64,000 nucleotides of DNA from Solilutibacter silvestris (GCF_002895945.1 NZ_NPZB01000001.1:1317501-1381500), one strand, 5' to 3'. Shown: positions 19,612-29,445, counted from the first letter of the stretch. Notes: generated by a model not told the origin, from the sequence alone. Translations and numbers: made by a program.

Positions 19612-20547
19612 CTACAGCGTGCGGCGGAAATGCTCGACTGCGGCAGCGGCGGCCGCCGCCACTGTGGCCGGATTGTCGTAAAAGTCGAACTGCGTGCCCG
19701 GCAATGACACCGTATCGTGCGGTGCCGGCAATGCTGCAGCGAACCGCGCAGCGCCTCCGGGTGTGGCCGTATCGGGACCGGTGATAATGCGGGTAGGTGC
19801 CCGCACTCGCGCGGCAGCGGCAATGGTATCCAGCTGCAACCACTCCGACCACGCCATCACCGCAAAACGCCCGCCCCATTGCGGAATCCGACCGCGCCGC
19901 GGATTGAGGTAATAGTCCAGTGCGTCGCCTGGTGCGTACATTGCCGCACCGGGATCCGAGTTGCTGGCCGCCGGAATGTAGTCGACTGTGCCGGTCTGTT
20001 CGAAACTAACGCGCGCTGCTTCGCCTTGGGCGATCTTCGCTGCCACCGCCTCGCGCCCGCCGTAGATGGCCTCGACCAGCTCGCGGTCGTGCAGCCACGG
20101 CGCCACCATCGCGATGCTACGGATGGCCAGCTCGTCGGCGGCCATCGCCAAATAGCCCGCGCTTGCGCAAATCGCCAGCACGCCGATGCGCTCGCCATCG
20201 ATCGCGTTCAATGCGGCCAAGTAATCCAGCGCAGCGCCGATATCGCCGATCTTGCGCTGTGCCGATTCGACCTCGCGCGGCTCGCCGCCGCTTTCGCCGT
20301 AGCCGCTGAAGTCGAAGCTCAATGCCGCGAAGCCCGCTGCGGCCAGCATTGGTGCGTAGTTCGCGGCCATCTGCTCTTTGACCGTGGTCCACGAACCCAT
20401 CACGATGATCGCCGGCGGGCGTTGCCCCGCATGCCAGTCCGCCGGCAGAGTAAGTTGACCTGCCAACGCGTGGCGTTCGTGTGGGAACGTCACCAGATTC
20501 GCGCCGGGATGCAAGGCGGAAACTGTCGTGGTGAATAGCGCATTCAT
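19612..20547 (-). CDS. Alpha/beta hydrolase (dienelactone-hydrolase-like)
   Basis: The 311-residue protein shows an alpha/beta-hydrolase fold: PPAIIVMGSWTTVKEQ, FDFSGYGESGGEPRE, a nucleophile elbow candidate ICASAGYLA, and a late acid/His region (RIITGPD; LPGTQFDFYDNP). The canonical final His is not obvious, so activity is uncertain. The ATG at 20547 has AGGAA about 9 bases upstream. It forms a two-gene unit with the NTF2-like gene and is divergent from an XRE regulator, which probably controls it; xenobiotic or quorum-signal turnover are guesses only. Confidence 0.78.
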   Translation of the reverse strand: MNALFTTTVSALHPGANLVTFPHERHALAGQLTLPADWHAGQRPPAIIVMGSWTTVKEQMAANYAPMLAAAGFAALSFDFSGYGESGGEPREVESAQRKIGDIGAALDYLAALNAIDGERIGVLAICASAGYLAMAADELAIRSIAMVAPWLHDRELVEAIYGGREAVAAKIAQGEAARVSFEQTGTVDYIPAASNSDPGAAMYAPGDALDYYLNPRRGRIPQWGGRFAVMAWSEWLQLDTIAAAARVRAPTRIITGPDTATPGGAARFAAALPAPHDTVSLPGTQFDFYDNPATVAAAAAAAVEHFRRTL

Positions 20548-20579
20548 TGCGAATTCCTGTAGGTGGGTAGCACCATTCT

Positions 20580-20601
20580 CCGCCGTGGTTTGGCGCGGCG
20601 G
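20580..20601. promoter_or_regulatory. Inverted repeat between the hydrolase and XRE regulator genes
   Basis: CCGCCG and CGGCGG flank a 10-base spacer in the 87-base divergent gap. It is a plausible operator for the adjacent regulator, but short GC-rich repeats are common at this base composition. Confidence 0.25.
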
Positions 20602-20634
20602 AAGGCGTCCGCAAGTACTGGTAGTCTCACCACC

Positions 20635-21498
20635 ATGCAAACCATCGACACAAACGGCGTGGCGCGGCGGCGTGAGTTGAGCGAGTTCTTGAAGGCGCGA
20701 CGCGCAGCGATTTCTCCGCAAATGGCGGGCTTGCCGTCAGGCGGACGGCGGCTGGTTTCGGGACTGCGTCGCGAGGAAGTTGCTGCACTGGCTGGGGTCG
20801 GCGTGAGCTGGTATTCATGGTTGGAGCAAGGCCGTCCGATCCATCCTTCGCCTGAGCTGCTGGCCCGCATTGCGGGTGTCCTGCAACTGGATGCAGCGGA
20901 TGAAGCCTATCTGTTTTCACTGGTCGGCCAGCATCCCCCACTCCGGGCCGCCGAGACTGTGTTCTCGTTGACCCCCGGGCTTGCGGAACTGCTGGAAATC
21001 TCACCTTGCCCGATTTATCTGCACGACTCTTTGGGCGAGGTTCTCGCCTGCAACCACTTGGCCGAACGCTTGTACGACTTCGGGCGCTCGCATCCCACCG
21101 GCGCGGAACAAGGCATGGAAGACGCCGAGTTCCACAACAATACGCTTTGGCAGACATTCACTCGTCCTGAACGTCGCGATTTGTACGTGGATTTCGACCA
21201 GACAGCGCGACGCGTGGTGGCGATGTTTCGCCTGCACAATGCGCGTGCCACCGACACCGATCGCTTCGACCGGCTGCTTGCCGCGCTTTGCAAGCGCAGC
21301 CCGGAGTTCAAGCGCCTATGGGAAGCTCGCGAGAACGAAGTTCTATCGACATTCGACATGCGCTTGCGTCACGTCGACTTCGGCGACATCGTGGTGAACT
21401 CGGTGCGCTTGAGGCTGGACACGACAGGAAGCGCCATCGCGGTATTCCAGGTGCCGGCGAATGCCGCGACCCGGGCGGCCTTCGCGCCTGCCCGCTGA
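20635..21498 (+). CDS. XRE-family regulator with MmyB-like ligand-binding domain
   Basis: The 287-residue protein has an N-terminal helix-turn-helix (residues ~20-85: LRREEVAALAGVGVSWYSWLEQG, followed by PSPELLARIAGVLQLD) and a C-terminal PAS-like MmyB ligand-binding domain (PCPIYLHDSLGEVLACNHLAERLY; RVVAMFRLHNA; RLRHVDFGDIVVNSVRL). MmyB-type regulators bind fatty acids or other small hydrophobic ligands and often act on adjacent divergent oxidoreductase or hydrolase genes, as here. The ATG at 20635 is preferred since the sequence upstream is promoter-like. Confidence 0.88.
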   Translation: MQTIDTNGVARRRELSEFLKARRAAISPQMAGLPSGGRRLVSGLRREEVAALAGVGVSWYSWLEQGRPIHPSPELLARIAGVLQLDAADEAYLFSLVGQHPPLRAAETVFSLTPGLAELLEISPCPIYLHDSLGEVLACNHLAERLYDFGRSHPTGAEQGMEDAEFHNNTLWQTFTRPERRDLYVDFDQTARRVVAMFRLHNARATDTDRFDRLLAALCKRSPEFKRLWEARENEVLSTFDMRLRHVDFGDIVVNSVRLRLDTTGSAIAVFQVPANAATRAAFAPAR

Positions 21499-21516
21499 TG
21501 CGGATCGAGGCACGGA

Positions 21517-22170
21517 TCAATACCTCCGCACGCCATACGCCGCCATTTCCAACCGGCTCAAGCCTTCCTCGAAGCGTGGTCCGCCAGGGACGATGCGCTC
21601 GCGTTCCAGCAAGTCGATGGCCCATTCGCGGGCATACAGTGCATGCACTTCGGCATCGTCGACCGAGAACGGCGGTCCGTCCTTCTCATGCTGCGGATAT
21701 TCGAGCGTGACCAGCAGGCCGTGGCAACCGTGCGGAAGGTTCGCGTACACCTCGCGGGCATAGCGCTGGCGCAAATCCGCAGGCAACGCGACCAGCGCTG
21801 CGCGGTCGAACACGCCCATGCAATCGCGCAAGACATCAGCGTCCAAGCCGAAGGCATCGCCGCAGACTAGGTCGATAAGGCCGGCGACATAATGGCGGCC
21901 ATATTTGGTTTCACGAATCACGGGCGAGAGTTGGTTCTCGTCGAAGAACTGTTCGACCGCGAGTTGCGACAGTTCCACGCCAAGCACCCGATGGCCTTGC
22001 GATGCGAGCCAGACCATGTCCAGCGACTTGCCGGCCAGCGGCACGAAGACCTGCGCGCCGGGCGCGACATCCAGCATCGGCCAATGCTTGAGCATCAGTG
22101 CGGTTGGATGGTCCTGATGGAAACCGATCCGCTGTTCGCGCCAACGTTGTTGCCAAAATTCGGGTTGCAT
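21517..22170 (-). CDS. tpm: Thiopurine S-methyltransferase
   Basis: The 217-residue SAM-dependent enzyme starts MQPEFWQQRWREQRIGFHQ, the hallmark of bacterial TPMT, and has VFVPLAGKSLDMVWLASQGHRVLGVELS (SAM-binding loop) and VFDRAALVALP. In bacteria it is linked to methylation of selenium or tellurium compounds; the physiological substrate is unknown. It begins 5 bases after the parC stop on the same strand and may be cotranscribed with it. Confidence 0.92.
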   Translation of the reverse strand: MQPEFWQQRWREQRIGFHQDHPTALMLKHWPMLDVAPGAQVFVPLAGKSLDMVWLASQGHRVLGVELSQLAVEQFFDENQLSPVIRETKYGRHYVAGLIDLVCGDAFGLDADVLRDCMGVFDRAALVALPADLRQRYAREVYANLPHGCHGLLVTLEYPQHEKDGPPFSVDDAEVHALYAREWAIDLLERERIVPGGPRFEEGLSRLEMAAYGVRRY

Positions 22171-22175
22171 GTCAG

Positions 22176-24422
22176 TTACTCGACATCCAGCGCATCCACT
22201 TTCTGCCACCCGCGTGGCAACAAACTGCCACGCGATGCGCGCGCACCGATGTACTCGTCGAGTTCCTTCCACGACAGCGTCATGTTGCGCGATCCCGATT
22301 TCACCACCAGCTTGCCACTTTGCGGCACCACCGCGATCGCCACCACCTGTTCGGTGCCGCGCTTCGCCTTGGGAATCTCGATCAATTTGTTGCCCTTGCC
22401 CTTGTCGAGCTCGGGCAGTTCCGACAGCGCGAACACCAGCACATGGCCGGCGCTGGTGACGATCGCTATGCGGTCGCTGGCGACGTCGCGCGCGCCTGCC
22501 GGTTGCAGCACCTTGGCGCTGCCAGCGACGGAGAGCATCGCCTTGCCGGCCTTGTTGCGACCGGTCAGGTTCTCGAAACGGGTGACGAAGCCGTAGCCTT
22601 CGCTCGATGCCAGCACGAAGCGTGCATCGTTGTCGCCGGTGACGAGGCCGCGGAAGGTCGCGCCTGCGGGTGGCGAGAAACGGCCGGTCAATGGTTCGCC
22701 ATTGCCGCGCGCGGAAGGCAGGGTGTGCGCGGCGGTCGAATAGCTGCGTCCGGTCGAATCGAGGAATGCCACCTGCTGGTTGCTGCGTCCGTTCGCCGCA
22801 GCCAACAGCGCATCACCATCGCGATAGGACAGTCCGGCCGCATCAATATCGTGTCCCTTGGCGGCGCGCACCCAGCCCTTTTCGCTCAGCACGATCGTCA
22901 CCGGTTCACTCGCCACCAGTTCGGTGTCGTCGAGCGCCTGGGCGGCACCGCGTTCCACCAGCGGTGAACGGCGCGCATCGCCGAATTTCTTGGCATCGGC
23001 CAGCAATTCATCCTTGATCAGCTTCTTCAACTTGGACTTGCTATCCAGCGTGGAGATCAAACGGTCGCGCTCGGCGTCGAGTTCGTCCTGCTCGCCGCGG
23101 ATCTTCATTTCCTCGAGGCGGGCGAGTTGCTTCAGCTTGGTATCGAGGATGTAGTCGGCCTGGTCATCGCTCAATTCGAAGCGTGCGATCAACGCAGCTT
23201 TCGGCTCATCCTCGCTGCGGATGATGCGGATCACTTCATCCAGGTTGAGGAACGCGACCAGCAAGCCTTCCAGCATGTGCATGCGGCGTTCGACCTTCTC
23301 CAACCGATGCTTCAGGCGGCGCGTCACCGTGTCGGTGCGGAACTGCAGCCACTCCGTCAGCAGCATCTTCAGGTTCTTCACCTGCGGTCGACCGTCAAGC
23401 CCGATCACGTTCATGTTGACGCGATAGCTCTTTTCGAGATCGGTTGTGGCGAACAGATGGCCCATCAATTGTTCGGCGTCGACGCGGTTGCTGCGCGGGA
23501 TCAGCACGATCCGCACCGGATTGGCGTGATCGGATTCGTCGCGGATGTCTTCCAGCCACGGCAATTTCTTGGCGCGCATCTGGGTGGCGATCTGTTCGAT
23601 CACCTTCGACGGCGACACCTGGTAGGGCAGTGCGTTGATGACGATGTTGGCGTGTTCGCGCACGAAGGTGCCGCGGGCGCGCACGCCGCCGAGACCGGTT
23701 TCGTAGATCGCGCGCAAATCCGCGGCCGGCGTGATGATTTCCGCGGTGGTCGGATAGTCGGGACCGCGCACGTGTTCGCACAGGTCGGCGATGGTGGCGT
23801 CGGGATCATCCAGCAAACGGATGCAGGCGCTCACCACCTCGTTGAGGTTGTGCGGGGGCACATCGGTGGCCATGCCCACGGCAATCCCGGTGGTGCCGTT
23901 GAGCAGCAGGTGCGGCAATCGCGCCGGCAGCCACGTCGGTTCCTCCAGCGTGCCGTCGAAGTTGGGATCCCAGTCGACCGTGCCGTGGCCGAGTTCCGCC
24001 ATCAGCATTTCGGCGATCGGCGTCAGCTTCGATTCGGTGTAACGCATCGCCGCGAACGATTTCGGATCGTCGCTGGAACCGAAATTGCCCTGGCCGTCGA
24101 TCAACGGATAGCGGTAGGAGAACGGCTGCGCCATCAGCACCAGTGCTTCGTAGCAGGCGCTGTCGCCGTGCGGATGGTATTTGCCGATCACGTCGCCGAC
24201 GGTGCGCGCGGATTTCTTCGGCTTGGACGCCGCACCGAGGCCGAGTTCGCTCATCGAATAGATGATGCGTCGCTGCACCGGCTTCAGCCCGTCGCCGATG
24301 AACGGCAGCGCGCGGTCCAGCACCACGTACATGGAATAGTCGAGATAGGCGCGTTCGGCGTATTCGCGCAGCGGAATCTGCTCGAAACCATGGAAGGCGG
24401 GGCGTGCGGTCGGATCGGGCAT
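22176..24422 (-). CDS. parC: DNA topoisomerase IV subunit A
   Basis: The 748-residue subunit breaks and rejoins DNA to separate daughter chromosomes. The start is [33 protein letters not shown], with the catalytic Tyr128 in [10 protein letters not shown]. The quinolone-resistance region reads [10 protein letters not shown] with wild-type Ser88 and Glu92. The C-terminal half carries the pinwheel repeats ([19 protein letters not shown]). I used the ATG at 24422 rather than a position 20 codons upstream. A TAAACT hexamer at about 24454-24459 is a possible -10 element. Confidence 0.97.
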   Translation of the reverse strand: MPDPTARPAFHGFEQIPLREYAERAYLDYSMYVVLDRALPFIGDGLKPVQRRIIYSMSELGLGAASKPKKSARTVGDVIGKYHPHGDSACYEALVLMAQPFSYRYPLIDGQGNFGSSDDPKSFAAMRYTESKLTPIAEMLMAELGHGTVDWDPNFDGTLEEPTWLPARLPHLLLNGTTGIAVGMATDVPPHNLNEVVSACIRLLDDPDATIADLCEHVRGPDYPTTAEIITPAADLRAIYETGLGGVRARGTFVREHANIVINALPYQVSPSKVIEQIATQMRAKKLPWLEDIRDESDHANPVRIVLIPRSNRVDAEQLMGHLFATTDLEKSYRVNMNVIGLDGRPQVKNLKMLLTEWLQFRTDTVTRRLKHRLEKVERRMHMLEGLLVAFLNLDEVIRIIRSEDEPKAALIARFELSDDQADYILDTKLKQLARLEEMKIRGEQDELDAERDRLISTLDSKSKLKKLIKDELLADAKKFGDARRSPLVERGAAQALDDTELVASEPVTIVLSEKGWVRAAKGHDIDAAGLSYRDGDALLAAANGRSNQQVAFLDSTGRSYSTAAHTLPSARGNGEPLTGRFSPPAGATFRGLVTGDNDARFVLASSEGYGFVTRFENLTGRNKAGKAMLSVAGSAKVLQPAGARDVASDRIAIVTSAGHVLVFALSELPELDKGKGNKLIEIPKAKRGTEQVVAIAVVPQSGKLVVKSGSRNMTLSWKELDEYIGARASRGSLLPRGWQKVDALDVE

Positions 24423-24583
24423 CGAAGATTCGGCGATATCAAGCGGAAGCGCGCAGTTTACCGCTGTCGCGCCCGCGGCCATCTTCCTGAACCTGGTTTC
24501 AGCTTCGCCACGCGGAATGGCAATCGTTCACGGTCGCGTGTTTAGCGTATGCACTGCGGACCCCAATCCCCATGGAGCCCATC

Positions 24584-24910
24584 ATGAAAACGATGAAGAC
24601 ATTCGCTGCCGCCGCATTGCTGGCCATGTTCGCCATGAGTGGCGCCGCGTCGGCACAGAGCACACCCGGCCACGAAGCCCGCGAAATCCACAGCAATGCC
24701 AGGCAGGACGGCAACTTCGTCAGCCGCAATGTCAAGCAGGACTGGCGCGACCTGCGCCACGGCCGCTTCGCCGCCGCACACCAGCGCCACAAGCACGAAC
24801 TCTTGAGCGCGCATCGCCGCCATCGCAATGCGGTCTGGCATGCGCACCAGCGCCACAAGGGCGCGGTGAAGTGCTTCTTCAAGACCGGCCACAGCAATTG
24901 CCGTCGCTGA
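24584..24910 (+). CDS. Small basic secreted protein, unknown function
   Basis: The 108-residue product has a clear signal peptide (MKTMKTFAAAALLAMFAMSG, cleaved after ASA). The mature part is very rich in His, Arg and Lys, with repeated QRHK and RRHR patterns in residues ~60-95 and two Cys near the end (KCFFKTGHSNC). GGAG lies 5 bases before the ATG at 24584; an earlier in-frame ATG at 24572 has no such site. The His content suggests metal binding or buffering in the periplasm, but I do not recognise a family. Confidence 0.65.
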   Translation: MKTMKTFAAAALLAMFAMSGAASAQSTPGHEAREIHSNARQDGNFVSRNVKQDWRDLRHGRFAAAHQRHKHELLSAHRRHRNAVWHAHQRHKGAVKCFFKTGHSNCRR

Positions 24911-24937
24911 TGCGTCACGCCCCGGCAACACCCTGCA

Positions 24938-24965
24938 AGGCACGCTCCGGCGTGCCTGTTTTTTG
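24938..24965 (+). terminator. Rho-independent terminator after the small secreted protein
   Basis: A perfect 8-bp stem (AGGCACGC / GCGTGCCT) with loop TCCG is followed by GTTTTTTG, 27 bases after the stop codon. Confidence 0.88.
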
Positions 24966-25060
24966 CGGGAAGATCGAGCTTCGCGACACCGTACGCCATC
25001 GTCTGGAGCGATGCTGCGTCGCCGCGTAGAATGCCCATTCGTTCACGGAACCCTTTCAGA

Positions 25061-25576
25061 ATGACGCGCGCCTCATCGTTTGATCGCGAGCAACTGCTCG
25101 CCTGTGCCCGCGGTGAGTTGTTCGGCGCCGGCAACGCGAAATTGCCGGCCCCGCCGATGTTGATGTTCGATCGCATCACACTGATCAGCGAAGAAGGCGG
25201 CGCGCACGGAAAAGGCTGCATCCGCGCCGAGCTCGATATCCGTCCCGACCTGTGGTTCTTCGATTGCCATTTCATCGGCGATCCGGTGATGCCGGGCTGC
25301 CTGGGCATGGATGCGATGTGGCAATTGGCCGGCTTCTACCTGCCGTGGCTGGGCGAACAAGGCCTGGGTCGCGCACTCGGCGTGAACGAGGTCAAGTTCA
25401 CCGGACAGATCCTGCCGACCGCCAAGCAAGTGGTGTACGAAATCGACATCAAGCGCGTGCTGCGCGGGAAACTGCGCCTGGTGATCGCCGATGGCCGCAC
25501 CCTGGTCGATGGCCGCGAAATCTACACCGCCAGCGGCTTGCGCGTTGGCCTGTTCAACGCCACGGACGCATTCTGA
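25061..25576 (+). CDS. fabA: 3-hydroxydecanoyl-ACP dehydratase/isomerase
   Basis: The 171-residue hot-dog enzyme introduces the cis double bond in unsaturated fatty acid synthesis. Conserved segments are [16 protein letters not shown], the catalytic His in [20 protein letters not shown] with the Asp at its end, and [17 protein letters not shown]. The ATG at 25061 matches the family N-terminus. It is coupled to fabB by TGATG overlap, the normal fabAB operon. Confidence 0.96.
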   Translation: MTRASSFDREQLLACARGELFGAGNAKLPAPPMLMFDRITLISEEGGAHGKGCIRAELDIRPDLWFFDCHFIGDPVMPGCLGMDAMWQLAGFYLPWLGEQGLGRALGVNEVKFTGQILPTAKQVVYEIDIKRVLRGKLRLVIADGRTLVDGREIYTASGLRVGLFNATDAF

Positions 25577-26784
25577 TGCGCCGGGTCGTCATCACCGGCA
25601 TGGGCATCGTCTCGCCGCTGGGCAACAGCGCGGATGAGGTCTCGCGCGCATTGCGCGAAGGGCGTTCCGGCCTGCGCTTCGTCCAAGGTGACGCCGACAT
25701 GGGCCTGCGCAGCCAGGTCGCCGGTGTCTGCGAGATCGACCTCGACGCGCGCATCGACCGCAAGCAGAAACGCTTCATGGGTGATGCCGCCGCTTACGCG
25801 CACGTGGCAATGGGCGACGCCATCCACGACGCCGGCCTCGACGATGCAACGATCAGCAATCCGCGGATCGGCGTGATCGCCGGTTCCGGTGGCGGGTCGC
25901 CGCGCTGGCAGGTCGAAACCGCCGACCTGATGCGCCAGAAGGGCGTGCGCAAGGTCGGGCCGTACATGGTGCCGCGCACGATGTGTTCCACCGTGTCCGC
26001 CGCGTTGGCCACCGCGTATTCCATTCGCGGTGTCAGCTATTCGATTTCAGCGGCCTGTGCCACCTCGGCGCACTGCATCGGTGCCGCCGCCGACATGATC
26101 CGCCACGGCGCCCAGGACATCGTCTTCGCCGGTGGCGGTGAAGAGCTCGATTGGGCGATGACCTGCCAGTTCGACGCGATGGGCGCGCTCTCCACCCATT
26201 TCAACGAGACGCCGCACGCGGCATCGCGTCCGTACGACGTCGATCGCGACGGTTTCGTGATCGCCAGCGGCGCCGGCATGCTGGTGCTGGAAGAGTACGA
26301 ACACGCGGTGCAACGCGGCGCGCGCATCCACGCCGAATTGCTCGGTTATGGCGTCACCAGCGACGGTGCCGACATGGTCGCGCCGAGCGGCGAAGGCGCG
26401 GTGCGTTGCATGCAGATGGCGATGGCCGGCCTCGATCGCCCGATCGACTACCTCAACACCCACGGTACCTCGACGCCGGTTGGCGACGTCACCGAACTCG
26501 AAGCGGTGCGTGCCGCTTTCGGTCATGCGGTGCCGAAACTGTCGTCGACCAAGGCGCTGAGCGGACATTCGCTCGGCGCGGCCAGTGTGCATGAGGCGAT
26601 CTATTCGCTGCTGATGATGCGCGACGGCTTCATCGCCGGATCGGCCAACATCGACAACCTCGATCCGCGTTGCGAAGGATTCCCGATCGTGCGCGAGTCC
26701 ATCGACGCCCGTCTCGACACGGTGATGTCGAACAGTTTCGGTTTCGGCGGCACCAACGGCACGCTGGTGTTCGGGCGCCTCTAA
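25576..26784 (+). CDS. fabB: Beta-ketoacyl-ACP synthase I
   Basis: The 402-residue condensing enzyme elongates unsaturated acyl chains made by FabA. The Cys-His-His triad is visible: Cys in [12 protein letters not shown], His in [13 protein letters not shown] and His in [13 protein letters not shown]; the C-terminus shows [10 protein letters not shown]. The ATG at 25576 shares its A with the fabA stop. Its end overlaps the convergent TlpA-like gene by 4 bases. Confidence 0.97.
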   Translation: MRRVVITGMGIVSPLGNSADEVSRALREGRSGLRFVQGDADMGLRSQVAGVCEIDLDARIDRKQKRFMGDAAAYAHVAMGDAIHDAGLDDATISNPRIGVIAGSGGGSPRWQVETADLMRQKGVRKVGPYMVPRTMCSTVSAALATAYSIRGVSYSISAACATSAHCIGAAADMIRHGAQDIVFAGGGEELDWAMTCQFDAMGALSTHFNETPHAASRPYDVDRDGFVIASGAGMLVLEEYEHAVQRGARIHAELLGYGVTSDGADMVAPSGEGAVRCMQMAMAGLDRPIDYLNTHGTSTPVGDVTELEAVRAAFGHAVPKLSSTKALSGHSLGAASVHEAIYSLLMMRDGFIAGSANIDNLDPRCEGFPIVRESIDARLDTVMSNSFGFGGTNGTLVFGRL

Positions 26785-27287
26785 AGCAGGGGCGTCACCT
26801 CGCGCTCCAGGCGCGTGGCATTCCACACCGGGTCCTTGTCCTTCCAGCCGTCTACCACCAGCCGGCCCTGGCGATCGATCACGAAGCTCACCGGCAGATG
26901 CCAGATGCGTCCGTATCCGGGCACGTGTTCATCCCCGAGCATCCCGACCGGGAAGCTCAGGTCGCGGGCGATCTCGCGGACCTGTTGCAGGTCCGCCGGC
27001 GAATCCAGGCTCAGAGCGAGCACGACAACGCCTTGGCTTGCATGCGCCGAAGCGTATCGCGAGAGTGCGGGCAGCTCGGCGCGACATGGCCCGCACCATG
27101 TCGCCCAGAACGTCAGGAACACCACCTTGCCCTTGAGTTCGCGCGTGTCGAAATGCGCGCCGTCCAACGTCGTCATCGTCAGCCGTGGTGCGGCTTGTCC
27201 GACCGCAAGTTCGTTGCCGCGTGCGGCGGCCAGCGTGGCAGCGCCGAGCAGCGCTGCCGATACGATGTAGCGCAGGAATCGCGTCAC
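26781..27287 (-). CDS. TlpA-like periplasmic thioredoxin
   Basis: The 168-residue protein has an N-terminal signal or anchor ([18 protein letters not shown]) and a thioredoxin fold with the WCGPC active site in [28 protein letters not shown] holds the cis-Pro loop. Members reduce disulfides in cytochrome c or copper-site assembly. It lies 2 bases after the outer-membrane protein gene and is part of the same minus-strand group with DUF2946, so a metal-handling or redox role is likely. Confidence 0.85.
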   Translation of the reverse strand: MTRFLRYIVSAALLGAATLAAARGNELAVGQAAPRLTMTTLDGAHFDTRELKGKVVFLTFWATWCGPCRAELPALSRYASAHASQGVVVLALSLDSPADLQQVREIARDLSFPVGMLGDEHVPGYGRIWHLPVSFVIDRQGRLVVDGWKDKDPVWNATRLEREVTPLL

Positions 27288-27289
27288 GA

Positions 27290-28372
27290 TCAGAACGCCT
27301 TGCTGATGCCGATCGATGCCGTCCAGTGCGGGAACAACTGGTATCCCTCCAGGCGACTGTAGACCGGCAATTGCACGAATGCGTAGACCTGGGTTCCGAA
27401 CACCGTCGCGCTTGCGCCGGGACTCAGATAGGCCACGGTGCCAGCGCTGTTGGCGATGTCGGCGAACGCGCCGCGATCGCGGTCCTTGTGCAGGAGGTTG
27501 AGCTGCAACTGCGGCACGAAGTTGGCACGTGCTTCGTAACGCAGGCCAAGGTTGAGGCTGCCCTGATTGCCGGGACGGAAGTCGGCGCCGGACCGCGACA
27601 TACGCTGCGACACCGCGGCCTGGAACTGACCGTTGACGAAGACATCGTAGTCCTGGCTCACCGGCTGGTAGTAGTAGGCGCCGACGATGGCATCGGTGGT
27701 GCCGGTGCCGGCCTGCAGGCTGGTGTCGAGTGTCTGCCCAGCGGCGTGACCGGAACGAAACAACACCGGATGGCCGACGATCGTGCCGTCCTCGGTTTGT
27801 CCGCCATATTTGCCGGTCGGCAATTTGATGCCGGCAACGATGCCGAGATTGTGCGTCGGCAACCAGCCCTGGTAATTGACCAACACCTTGACGTCGCCGA
27901 GGCTATTCACGCGCGCCGAACTGATCTGGTCGGGCGCGACCGCGGCGGGAGTAAACGGCTGTTCTTGCTGGCCATAGGTGGTGTGGTCGCGTTGGATCCA
28001 CGGCACGGCAAGCGAAACGCCCCAGTTGGCATTGGGTCGCCAGGCGATGCTGGCGGTGTGGTAGCGATTGATCGTGTTCCTCTCGATCTCGCTGCCAGTC
28101 GATGTTGGATCGGAAGGATGGTCGACCACTTGGCCAGGCGTCGCGCCGTGCGTGCCGTGTCGCAGTTGGTTCTGATCGATGAAGCTGTTGTCGAAACTGA
28201 TGCGCCAACCCGATTCCGCGGAGTATCCGGTGGCGGCATCCGTGCTCAAGGTGCAGCCGCATGTAGCGCAGGCATGGGCGATATCGGGCAGGCAAACAAT
28301 CAGCGCTGCCGTCAATGTGGTGATGATGTAGGGTCGACGAGGTCGTGTCGTCGCATGGTGTGCAGCGATCAT
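27290..28372 (-). CDS. Predicted outer-membrane beta-barrel protein with CxxCxC motif
   Basis: The 360-residue protein has a signal peptide (YIITTLTAALIVCLPDIAHA), then CATCGC right at the start of the mature protein, then a series of alternating amphipathic strands (WRISFDNSFID; WGVSLAVPW; YDVFVNGQFQAAVSQ; LNLGLRYEARANF) ending in a C-terminal Phe (SIGISKAF), the usual beta-barrel assembly signal. The cysteine cluster could bind a metal such as copper. GGAG lies 8 bases before the ATG at 28372. It is flanked by DUF2946 and TlpA genes in one apparent operon. The substrate is unknown. Confidence 0.7.
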   Translation of the reverse strand: MIAAHHATTRPRRPYIITTLTAALIVCLPDIAHACATCGCTLSTDAATGYSAESGWRISFDNSFIDQNQLRHGTHGATPGQVVDHPSDPTSTGSEIERNTINRYHTASIAWRPNANWGVSLAVPWIQRDHTTYGQQEQPFTPAAVAPDQISSARVNSLGDVKVLVNYQGWLPTHNLGIVAGIKLPTGKYGGQTEDGTIVGHPVLFRSGHAAGQTLDTSLQAGTGTTDAIVGAYYYQPVSQDYDVFVNGQFQAAVSQRMSRSGADFRPGNQGSLNLGLRYEARANFVPQLQLNLLHKDRDRGAFADIANSAGTVAYLSPGASATVFGTQVYAFVQLPVYSRLEGYQLFPHWTASIGISKAF

Positions 28373-28416
28373 GGGGAACTCCGGATATCGAGGATGCGCG
28401 CGAACGCGCGTGCGGA

Positions 28417-28833
28417 TCAAGTGGTGATCGACGCGATGGAGTCCGGAGGGCCGCGTGCACCAAGGCCGGTGCCGCTGGCGTGTGCGATGAAGACGCTGGA
28501 AGTTGCGAGTGGTTGCGCGTCGGCGATCGGCGCCGGCGGGCGCCAGTCGAACGCGAGCGGCAGTTGTGCCAGCCCGGCCAGCAACGGGCAGTAGCCACAG
28601 TCGTCGTGTTGGTGGTGGTCGGGTGCGGCGGGTGTCGCGTCTGGTGACTGCGCCAGATCCGCTCGAACGGATTTCAGTCCTTCGCTGGTGCACAACGCGA
28701 CCTTGCCGGCGTGGTGGCCAGACATTGTAGGTGCGTGGATCCTGCCCAGCGTCGGTATGGCAGCCAGCAGCAAGACCGCCAGCAGGGCTGGCAGGTTGAG
28801 CAGGCGGAGGGCGGGATGGCGCAGCAGGTTCAC
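28417..28833 (-). CDS. DUF2946-like small secreted protein
   Basis: The 138-residue product begins with a hydrophobic segment (LLNLPALLAVLLLAAIPTLG) and has the HDDCGYCPLLAGL motif typical of DUF2946 proteins, which are often found beside copper-transport genes. The start is taken as the GTG at 28833; the open frame extends further into tRNA-remnant sequence and cannot be coding there. It is the first gene of the DUF2946/barrel/TlpA group. Its promoter must lie in the 30 bases before the tRNA-type terminator or beyond the junction of the integrated element. Confidence 0.65.
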   Translation of the reverse strand: MNLLRHPALRLLNLPALLAVLLLAAIPTLGRIHAPTMSGHHAGKVALCTSEGLKSVRADLAQSPDATPAAPDHHQHDDCGYCPLLAGLAQLPLAFDWRPPAPIADAQPLATSSVFIAHASGTGLGARGPPDSIASITT

Positions 28834-28862
28834 GGCATCAGCGTAACGGATCGGAGGGGCAA

Positions 28863-28886
28863 CAAAAAACCCCGCTTGCGCGAGGC
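28863..28886 (-). terminator. Terminator behind the original tRNA-Leu 3' end
   Basis: Minus-strand CCTCGC-GCAA-GCGGGG (one G-U pair) is followed by TTTTTTG. It lies 14 bases past the left tRNA remnant, where the native tRNA-Leu terminator would be before the element inserted. Confidence 0.7.
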
Positions 28887-28904
28887 TTTTGATTTCATCT
28901 GGTG

Positions 28905-28924
28905 CCAGGAGAGGACTCGAACCT
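28905..28924 (-). other. Left attachment site: 3' remnant of tRNA-Leu
   Basis: Twenty bases (CCAGGAGAGGACTCGAACCT) are identical to the 3' part of the intact tRNA-Leu at 38044-38063, and TGGTG precedes both closely. Relative to the intact copy one C is missing just outside the identical core. It is not a functional tRNA, since sequence beyond 28925 is unrelated. Confidence 0.88.
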
Positions 28925-28982
28925 TGCGAGAAAACACCTGAAAACCAAGAGTCACAGCGCGGCACACTTCAAGATTAGCCAC

Positions 28983-28997
28983 AAAGTTACCCGCACC
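28983..28997 (+). promoter_or_regulatory. Integrase arm-type site, left
   Basis: AAAGTTACCCGCACC occurs here and, as an exact reverse complement, at 37874-37888 near the other end. A third, partial copy (AAGTTACCCACAA) begins near 37902. Paired 15-base sites next to both att junctions are best read as binding sites for the integrase arm domain or an excisionase. Confidence 0.65.
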
Positions 28998-29034
28998 CGA
29001 CCAGTGTATGGGGTCCGGGAGGGCTGAGGCAAGT

Positions 29035-29259
29035 TCAGGCGGCCACGTCCACCGGCCGCCATCCAGCACGGCGTGCGGCCATCCATGCCAGGTCGTCCGC
29101 TACCTCCGGGGTCAGCATGTCCACCAGTGCCTGAAGGTCAGGGGCATGGGTAGGAATCACGGCTATGGCGTCCAGTCGTTCGCCTGTTTCCCGGTTGAAC
29201 ATCGCTCCGGTGGCTTCGTCGATCTTCGCTTCGTAGTACGCCTTCGTGCCGTTGCTCAT
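29035..29259 (-). CDS. Small hypothetical protein of the element
   Basis: The 74-residue product starts MSNGTKAYYEAKIDEATGAMFN and ends LAWMAARRAGWRPVDVAA. No family is recognised. The ATG at 29259 has a purine-rich AGAGAAG upstream; the open frame extends another 44 codons with no better start. It is transcribed toward the left attachment site, opposite to the rest of the cargo, as are many small accessory genes at element ends. Confidence 0.5.
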   Translation of the reverse strand: MSNGTKAYYEAKIDEATGAMFNRETGERLDAIAVIPTHAPDLQALVDMLTPEVADDLAWMAARRAGWRPVDVAA

Positions 29260-29445
29260 TTTGCTTCTCTCGTTGTCGCGGGTCATTCCGCGTCCGAATC
29301 GTTGCTCGATTCGGCGCCATGTGGGTGAAGGACAGAGCCTGGTCCCTGTTATCCGGTGTTGTGTCGTCCCCGTCATCCTGGCAAGCGGCACTCAAGTGCT
29401 TGCCGGCACTCGGGTTCGCTTCTTAACTCATCACTGAATGTGCTG

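Noticed and set aside
23127-24545. 472-residue plus-strand frame opposite parC
   Set aside because: Shadow of parC; no start site and no recognisable domain.
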